From Gammaproteobacteria bacterium (lineage in GTDB: Bacteria > Pseudomonadota > Gammaproteobacteria > UBA5335 > SLRW01): 11,486 nucleotides of DNA. The DNA is taken from contig SLRW01000054.1 of the NCBI GenBank assembly GCA_007130745.1, positions 1 to 11,486 of the forward strand, in the 5' to 3' direction. Below, piece after piece: positions 7,600-11,486 of the stretch; positions within the stretch are counted from its first letter, which is position 1; the number at the start of each line of letters is the position of its first letter. The translations under genes were made by a program, and so were the position numbers. The notes beneath the pieces were generated by a model. The model worked only from the letters and a program-made list of their open reading frames with translations. It was not told the DNA's origin and ran no database searches.

Positions 7600-7603
7600 A
7601 GTC
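7590..7603. repeat. Palindrome GACTGT-N2-ACAGTC over the tRNA promoter -35
   Basis: A perfect 6-bp inverted repeat with a 2-bp centre spans 7590-7603 and covers the proposed -35 element of the tRNA-Leu promoter. It could be an operator, or simply a short RNA hairpin for transcripts reading through from secG. It does not match the LexA box (CTGT-N8-ACAG) because the spacing is wrong. Confidence 0.4.
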
Positions 7604-7616
7604 CCGCTCACCACGC

Positions 7617-7635
7617 AAAACCCGACTCAGTCGGG
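7617..7635 (-). terminator. Rho-independent terminator of tpiA-secG, overlapping the secG stop
   Basis: The minus strand reads CCCGAC, TGA, GTCGGG, then TTTT. A perfect 6-bp GC-rich stem (7635-7630 with 7626-7621) encloses a 3-nt loop that is exactly the secG stop codon, followed directly by four Ts (7620-7617). The short T-run makes it modest, but position, stem and T-run agree with an intrinsic terminator separating secG from the tRNA gene. Confidence 0.65.
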
Positions 7636-7986
7636 TAATCCCGGCATATCTTCGGCGCCCGGCTGTTCAGGCGCTGCCTGTTCGTCGGCCGGCGCCGACT
7701 GCTCCAGCTGCACCTCTTCTACCGGCGCACGTTCCATCACACTGCCGGGCCCCTCCTGATTAAGGAAAAGATAACCCAGCCCGAGACTGGTGAAGAAAAA
7801 CAGCGTGGCCAGCACCGCCGTCGTCTTGCTGAGAAAGGTGGCCACACCACGGGCACCAAAAACCGTCGCCGACGCCCCGCTGCCAAAGGCAGCCCCCGCA
7901 TCGGCACCCTTGCCATGCTGAAGCAACACCAGGGTCACCAGTGACAGTCCCAGCAGCACATGTAACGTAAGCAGAAAGGCAACCAT
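7627..7986 (-). CDS. secG: Preprotein translocase subunit SecG
   Basis: SecG is the small auxiliary membrane subunit of the SecYEG translocon. The 119-residue protein has two transmembrane helices (about 2-22 and 54-75) joined by the family signature HGKGADAGAAFGSGAS (24-39), with SATVFGARG following. The C-terminal tail (about 78-119) is Glu-, Ala- and Pro-rich and is a typical poorly conserved cytoplasmic or periplasmic extension. The frame is open upstream to 8037, but the start at 7986 (MVAFLLTLHVLLG) begins directly with the first helix, as in known SecG proteins, and avoids overlapping tpiA. The ribosome binding site is weak (GGA). It lies 19 nt after tpiA, so the two are very likely cotranscribed. 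Confidence 0.95.
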   Translation of the reverse strand: MVAFLLTLHVLLGLSLVTLVLLQHGKGADAGAAFGSGASATVFGARGVATFLSKTTAVLATLFFFTSLGLGYLFLNQEGPGSVMERAPVEEVQLEQSAPADEQAAPEQPGAEDMPGLPD

Positions 7987-8005
7987 AAGTGATTCCGTTG
8001 CGTTG

Positions 8006-8770
8006 TCAGGTGCGCGTAGTCGAAGCCGCGCGGGCAATGGCCAGAAAATCTTCCGCCTTGAGCGAGGCGCCGCCGATCAGGCCCCCATCAATATCTTCCA
8101 TAGCAAACAACTCGGCGGCATTGTCCGCTTTGACACTGCCCCCGTAGATAATCCGCAGGCGGCGGGCGATTGTACCATCCTGCCGGGCAACCCGCTCGCG
8201 TATAAATGCGTGTACTGCCTGGGCCTGCTCCGGCGAGGCGCTGTGACCGGTCCCTATCGCCCATACAGGCTCATAGGCCACCACCGCAGCGGTGAGTGTG
8301 AAAACACCGGCCACGCCCAGTACGGCATCCAGCTGCCCGGCAATAACTTCCTCGGTGCGCCCGGCATCACGTTCTTCCAGCGTCTCGCCCACACACAATA
8401 TTGGTTGCAGCGCGTACATCTGACTCTGACGGAACTTGGCCGAAACCGTCCCATCATCCTCACCAAACAGGGTGCGGCGTTCGGAGTGCCCGACCAGCGA
8501 ATAACGACACTCTATGTCCGCCAGCATCCGGGCACTGACTTCTCCCGTAAAAGCACCATCATCGTACTGGCTGAGGTTTTGGGCACCCAGCCCGATCTCG
8601 GTATTCGCCAGCGCAACACGCGCCTGGTCCAGATAGACATGGGGCGGACAAATCGCCAGATCCACATCCGCGCACTGGCGCGCCCCTGCAACGATCTGCG
8701 TCAACAGAGCCTCGTTGAACTGGCGTGAACCATTCATCTTCCAGTTGGCGGCGACAAGGGGTGTGCGCAT
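8006..8770 (-). CDS. tpiA: Triosephosphate isomerase
   Basis: TpiA interconverts dihydroxyacetone phosphate and glyceraldehyde 3-phosphate in glycolysis and gluconeogenesis, in the cytoplasm. The 254-residue sequence contains all catalytic landmarks of the TIM barrel: N9 and K11 in NWKMNG, H95 in VGHSERR, E167 in AYEPVWAIGTG with the mobile loop that follows, and the phosphate-binding GGSVK (210-214) and GGASL (233-237). The start at 8770 (MRTPLVAANWKMNG) is chosen over the open upstream extension to 8821, because it matches the family N-terminus and has GAGG about 6 nt before the ATG. It is the first gene of a tpiA-secG pair, divergent from the DUF547 gene. Confidence 0.97.
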   Translation of the reverse strand: MRTPLVAANWKMNGSRQFNEALLTQIVAGARQCADVDLAICPPHVYLDQARVALANTEIGLGAQNLSQYDDGAFTGEVSARMLADIECRYSLVGHSERRTLFGEDDGTVSAKFRQSQMYALQPILCVGETLEERDAGRTEEVIAGQLDAVLGVAGVFTLTAAVVAYEPVWAIGTGHSASPEQAQAVHAFIRERVARQDGTIARRLRIIYGGSVKADNAAELFAMEDIDGGLIGGASLKAEDFLAIARAASTTRT

Positions 8771-8984
8771 GTGAGCCTCGCTGCGGTAAAACCGCGGGCA
8801 GCTTACCTGTGAGCAGGTCATAAATCAATCTGACAAGCGCCGCTAAAGCGTGATGTCAGCCATATTGACGGCGGCCCGGATTTGCCGCATGAATAGGCAT
8901 GATGTTTCGCACAACACCGGTCTGATACCCGGGAACCCAAAACCTGCCCACCACCACCCCGGGACAGCAACAGGAGAGTTTGCC
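8771..8984. promoter_or_regulatory. Divergent intergenic region between tpiA and the DUF547 gene
   Basis: This 214-bp region must hold promoters for both directions. On the plus strand TTGACG (8865-8870, five of six) with a poor CATGAA 17 nt later (8888-8893) is a weak candidate for the DUF547 gene. On the minus strand I found no convincing -35/-10 pair for tpiA, although a TTGTCA (8835-8830) is present. A single FNR-like half-site ATCAA occurs at 8824-8828 without its partner. Confidence 0.35.
8783..8818 (-). other. Two tandem small hairpins in the tpiA leader
   Basis: Upstream of tpiA, ACCTG/CAGGT with a 4-nt loop (8805-8818) is followed toward the gene by GCGGT/ACCGC with a 3-nt loop (8783-8795). 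Both are perfect 5-bp stems in the presumed 5' leader. They could affect mRNA stability or translation. They are short enough to occur by chance. Confidence 0.3.
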
Positions 8985-9842
8985 ATGCCTCGAATAACAG
9001 CCACCTGGATCACCCTCTTGCTGCTGTTGACCACCGCTCTCCCGGCCGGGGCAACGCCAACAGACCCGATCAGTCGCGCCTACGCCCCCTACGCCGAACT
9101 ACTGGCGGATTTTTTGCACGAAAAAAACCTGCCCATCAACGGTCTGGTCAGCGCCTTTGACTATGACGACGCCCTCGCCCATGAGGCCACCGACGAGCGC
9201 CTGGAACGCCAGCGCGAGCTGCTCAAAGACTTTGACACCGACACCCTGGACACGCGTGAAAAAGCCATTGCCTTCTGGCTCAATGCCTACAATTTTTTTA
9301 TGATCGCCCACATCCTGGAGGAACGCCCGAACGGCAAACTGGTTGATTCAGTCTGGGACTACGGCGGCCGGGTCAACCCCTTTCGGGAGAATGTATTCGA
9401 ACGTGAGCTGTTTGAAATCGGCGGGCGGAAATACAGTCTGGACGACATCGAGAAAGGTATTCTCCTGGGCGACGATTTCCGGGACAAGGGCTGGAAAGAA
9501 GCCCGGGTGCACTTTGCCGTCAATTGCGCCTCGGTGGGCTGCCCGCCACTGCGCCGGCAGCTTTTCACCCCCGACAACGTCGATACCCTGATGACAGAAA
9601 ACACCCGGCGTGCGTTCAATACGCCGCGACAACTCGATATCGACGGCAACACCCTGCACCTGAGTCGCCTGTTCGACTGGTACGAGTCGCACTTTGTTAA
9701 CGAAGCCGGCTCAGTCCGCGACTTCATCCGTGAATATGCCGACGAGGAGGTGATTAGCGCCATGCAGGGCACCACCCGCATCCGGCACATCAACTATGAC
9801 TGGGCTCTGAACAAACCCGGTAATTTCTCCGAATTTAATTAA
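8985..9842 (+). CDS. Secreted DUF547-family protein of unknown function
   Basis: This 285-residue protein belongs, by its motifs, to the DUF547 family (Pfam PF04784), which has no established biochemical role in bacteria. The N-terminus MPRITATWITLLLLLTTALP is a clear Sec signal peptide with a likely signal-peptidase site after A21-G22-A23. There is no lipobox cysteine, so a periplasmic or secreted soluble protein is expected. Family motifs in order are FWLNAYN (97-103), SLDDIEKGIL (151-160), HFAVNCASVGCPPL (176-189, with C181 and C186), LSRLFDWY (226-233) and YDWALN (271-276). The start at 8985 has AGGAG about 9 nt upstream. The frame extends to 8850, but that extra part would bury the signal peptide. 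It appears monocistronic and convergent with pdxH, so neighbours give no hint to function. Confidence 0.85.
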   Translation: MPRITATWITLLLLLTTALPAGATPTDPISRAYAPYAELLADFLHEKNLPINGLVSAFDYDDALAHEATDERLERQRELLKDFDTDTLDTREKAIAFWLNAYNFFMIAHILEERPNGKLVDSVWDYGGRVNPFRENVFERELFEIGGRKYSLDDIEKGILLGDDFRDKGWKEARVHFAVNCASVGCPPLRRQLFTPDNVDTLMTENTRRAFNTPRQLDIDGNTLHLSRLFDWYESHFVNEAGSVRDFIREYADEEVISAMQGTTRIRHINYDWALNKPGNFSEFN

Positions 9843-9848
9843 AAATCG

Positions 9849-9884
9849 AGTTTAAGGTTTCAAGACGTCCTGAAACCTTAAACT
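9849..9884. terminator. Perfect 14-bp inverted repeat between convergent genes, likely terminator of pdxH
   Basis: AGTTTAAGGTTTCA (9849-9862) and its exact complement (9871-9884) flank an 8-nt loop. On the minus strand the hairpin starts 12 nt after the pdxH stop and is followed by CGA then TTTTT, fitting an intrinsic terminator for pdxH. On the plus strand it begins 6 nt after the DUF547 stop, but the bases after it (TAAAGCGGG) lack an immediate T-run, so termination in that direction is less certain. The stem is A/T-rich, unlike typical GC-rich terminators. Confidence 0.7.
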
Positions 9885-9896
9885 TAAAGCGGGTTT

Positions 9897-10514
9897 TCAG
9901 GGCGCAAGCCGTTCTATGGTCCAGCCATCACCATGGCGGAGGTAGCGCAGCCGATCATGCATGCGGGCACCGCGCGACAACCAGAATTCCACTGACTCCG
10001 GGACCACGCAGAACCCACCCCAGTGCGGCGGGCGCGGTACCGCTCGGCCTTCATATTCACGCTCAAGTTCTGTCAGGCGTTGTTCCAGAGTCGCGCGGCT
10101 GTCCACAGCCTGGCTTTGGGGGGACGCCCAGGCGCCCAACTGGCTGTCCCGCGGGCGGGTGGCGAAATAGGCATCCGAGTCAGCCGCCGACAGCTGTCGG
10201 GCCTGCCCTTCAATGCGCACCTGTCGCCCCAGGCGGTCCCACCAGAACACCAGCGCACACCACGGATTTTGCAACAGTTCCCGCCCCTTGCGGCTTTCAT
10301 AATTGGTATAAAAAACCACACCCTCATCACGAATATCCTTGAGCAACACAATTCTGGCCGACGGTCGGCCCCGGCTATCCACACTGGCGAGTGTCATGGC
10401 GGTCCGATCCACCAGCCCGGCATCGCGGGTAAGCTCAAACCAGTTACGAAACTGGCTCACGGGATCGGCAGCCAACGCGCCGATATCCAGCCCTTGATCC
10501 GAATCTCCCTGCAT
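9897..10514 (-). CDS. pdxH: Pyridoxamine/pyridoxine 5'-phosphate oxidase
   Basis: PdxH is an FMN-dependent cytoplasmic enzyme that oxidises pyridoxine 5'-phosphate or pyridoxamine 5'-phosphate to pyridoxal 5'-phosphate, the last step of de novo PLP synthesis and part of salvage. The 205-residue sequence shows DPVSQFRNWFELTRDAG (17-33), the FMN-binding RIVLLKDI (54-61) and FYTNYESRKG (68-77), then RPRDSQLGAWASPQSQ (120-135), RPPHWGGF (161-168) and the C-terminal EFW...RMHDR (176-188) ending in IERLAP, as in E. coli PdxH. The frame is open to 10694, but the start at 10514 (MQGDSDQG) has GGAGA about 8 nt upstream and gives a normal family length. The upstream extension has no resemblance to the family. 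It is divergent from fnr. Confidence 0.95.
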   Translation of the reverse strand: MQGDSDQGLDIGALAADPVSQFRNWFELTRDAGLVDRTAMTLASVDSRGRPSARIVLLKDIRDEGVVFYTNYESRKGRELLQNPWCALVFWWDRLGRQVRIEGQARQLSAADSDAYFATRPRDSQLGAWASPQSQAVDSRATLEQRLTELEREYEGRAVPRPPHWGGFCVVPESVEFWLSRGARMHDRLRYLRHGDGWTIERLAP

Positions 10515-10554
10515 TCCGGGTTCTCCACTGATAGTTGCGCTGTCGACACGGCGT

Positions 10555-10583
10555 ATTCTAACCCCTCGCGACCACCCGCATAA
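10555..10583 (-). promoter_or_regulatory. Candidate pdxH promoter
   Basis: On the minus strand TAGAAT (10560-10555, five of six matches) is preceded at a spacing of 17 nt by TTATGC (10583-10578, three of six). Transcription would start near 10548, about 34 nt before the pdxH ATG, close to an 8-bp TGTCGACA palindrome at 10541-10548. The -10 is good and the -35 is poor. Confidence 0.35.
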
Positions 10584-10656
10584 CACACCAGGGCGGATGC
10601 CGGATATCGACGGCAGCATTTCCAGGCTCCCAAGATCGGGCGTATGATTGACACGG

Positions 10657-10662
10657 TAGAAT
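10657..10662 (+). promoter_or_regulatory. -10-like element upstream of fnr
   Basis: TAGAAT (five of six matches to TATAAT) would start transcription about 37 nt before the fnr ATG. A perfect TTGACA lies at 10648-10653, only 3 bp upstream, so it cannot be the -35 of this -10. At a normal 17-bp distance from that TTGACA the sequence is CAGCGT, not a -10. No complete FNR box (TTGAT-N4-ATCAA) is seen here. Confidence 0.25.
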
Positions 10663-10705
10663 AAATGGCACAGCGTCATCAGTAAGCGCTGCACAAGGAT
10701 GCTTC

Positions 10706-11455
10706 ATGACACCCGCTTCTGAAAACACAGGCCTGGCCCAGCTGCGCAGCGCCTGCAGCCGATGCTCACTGGCCCGGTTATGCCTGCCCATGGGGCTGAG
10801 TGAAAGCCAGACCTGTCGTCTCGATAATCTGGTCGAGCCTTCTGCCCCGCTGCATGCTGATGATCATCTGTTTCGCATTGATGATCCCTTCACCACGATT
10901 TATGCCGTGCGCTCGGGGTGCTTCAAAAGCTATGTCGTCGACGGTGAGGGGCGCGAACAGGTACTGGGTTTTCATTTGCCGGGGGAGCTGATGGGGCTGG
11001 ACGCCATATACACCCACCGCCACCGCCGCAACGCCGTGGCCCTGGATACCGGCACGGTATGCAAACTGCCCTACGCTGATCTCACCCGGCTGGCGACGGA
11101 AATGCCACAACTGCAGCAGCAAATCATGCGTCTGCTGAGCAAGGACATCTCCACACTGGAAAACATGGTCGCCGATCACACAGCCGATGAACGCCTGGCC
11201 GGCTTTTTGCTGGGACTGTCGTCGCGCTACCACCACCGTGGCTTTTCAGCCACCCGCTTCAGGCTGGCCATGCCGCGTCGTGATATTGCCAACTATCTAC
11301 GCCTGGCACCGGAAACCGTAAGCCGCATACTGGCCCGCTTCCAGGCAGACGGTCTGATCGCCGTGGAACGCCGCGATATGGAATTGCTGGATACGGAACG
11401 ACTCAGGCAAACGGCCGGCGAGGCCCATCATCTTAGCGCTCCCGTGTTCGATTAG
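10706..11455 (+). CDS. fnr: Fnr/Anr-type oxygen-sensing transcriptional regulator
   Basis: This 249-residue CRP/FNR-family regulator should sense oxygen through a [4Fe-4S] cluster and switch genes for anaerobic metabolism. Cluster ligands match E. coli FNR exactly in spacing: C17, C20, C26 (C-x2-C-x5-C) and C119, corresponding to C20, C23, C29 and C122. The effector domain (IYAVRSGCFKSYVVDGEG, FHLPGELMGLDAI) is followed by a long dimerisation helix (about 134-157). The C-terminal helix-turn-helix RRDIANYLRLAPETVSRIL (191-209) carries E203, S206 and R207, the FNR-type DNA-contact residues, predicting a TTGAT-N4-ATCAA target. The ATG at 10706 has AAGGA about 7 nt upstream. It is divergent from pdxH. 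Anr would be an equally valid name, depending on the organism. Confidence 0.95.
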   Translation: MTPASENTGLAQLRSACSRCSLARLCLPMGLSESQTCRLDNLVEPSAPLHADDHLFRIDDPFTTIYAVRSGCFKSYVVDGEGREQVLGFHLPGELMGLDAIYTHRHRRNAVALDTGTVCKLPYADLTRLATEMPQLQQQIMRLLSKDISTLENMVADHTADERLAGFLLGLSSRYHHRGFSATRFRLAMPRRDIANYLRLAPETVSRILARFQADGLIAVERRDMELLDTERLRQTAGEAHHLSAPVFD

Positions 11456-11486
11456 ACCGACAACACATTACACTCACAGGCGTCGC

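Noticed and set aside
8824..8838. FNR-type site near tpiA/DUF547 (ATCAA on the plus strand)
   Set aside because: Only one half-site is present. The partner half at the required spacing is AGGTC rather than TTGAT.
10648..10662. TTGACA followed by TAGAAT upstream of fnr as a promoter pair
   Set aside because: The two hexamers are only 3 bp apart, so they cannot be the -35 and -10 of the same promoter. The -10 alone is kept as a weak candidate.
10515..10694. A 60-residue N-terminal extension of PdxH in the same frame
   Set aside because: It would span the promoter region shared with fnr, does not resemble PdxH, and the internal start at 10514 has a good ribosome binding site and gives a normal protein length.
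1..11486. CRISPR array, insertion sequence, prophage gene, toxin-antitoxin pair or defence system
   Set aside because: No repeat-spacer pattern, transposase, integrase or other accessory gene is visible. Every long coding frame is a housekeeping gene, the DUF547 gene or an antisense shadow. The tRNA has no attachment-site duplication that I could see in this window.

Overview
This window looks like a core chromosomal segment of a moderately GC-rich (about 60% by eye) gammaproteobacterium. The evidence is the tpiA-secG-tRNA-Leu(GAG)-nuo order, the separate (unfused) nuoC and nuoD genes, a NuoG without the N7 cluster cysteines, and an Fnr with the gammaproteobacterial C-x2-C-x5-C cluster signature. 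The exact genus cannot be read from the sequence. Chromatiales/Ectothiorhodospiraceae-like, Xanthomonadales-like or Legionella-like relatives are the natural comparison, but that is inference.

Layout: positions 1-7182 (minus strand) hold the first part of the operon for proton-pumping NADH:quinone oxidoreductase (complex I), transcribed leftward as nuoA, B, C, D, E, F, G and the first 39 codons of nuoH. The rest (nuoH-N) would lie beyond the left edge. The genes are tightly packed, and most junctions overlap or nearly abut. Positions 7183-7452 are a 270-bp noncoding leader with short repeats, hairpins and a weak promoter candidate. A complete tRNA-Leu(GAG) gene with encoded CCA lies at 7453-7537, preceded by a plausible promoter. 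Further upstream on the same strand are secG (7627-7986, ending in a hairpin whose loop is the stop codon) and tpiA (8006-8770).

From 8985 the strand switches. A secreted DUF547-family protein of unknown function (8985-9842, plus strand) converges on pdxH (9897-10514, minus strand), with a perfect 14-bp inverted repeat between them that fits a terminator. pdxH is divergent from an fnr/anr oxygen-sensing regulator (10706-11455, plus strand), which has all four expected cluster cysteines.

Functional picture: respiratory complex I, a glycolytic enzyme, a Sec translocon subunit, PLP biosynthesis and an oxygen-responsive regulator. This is housekeeping energy metabolism. I found no mobile element, CRISPR array, phage gene, defence system or other evident novel system. 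The least explained items are the DUF547 protein and several small noncoding structures around the tRNA, the nuo leader and the gene ends.
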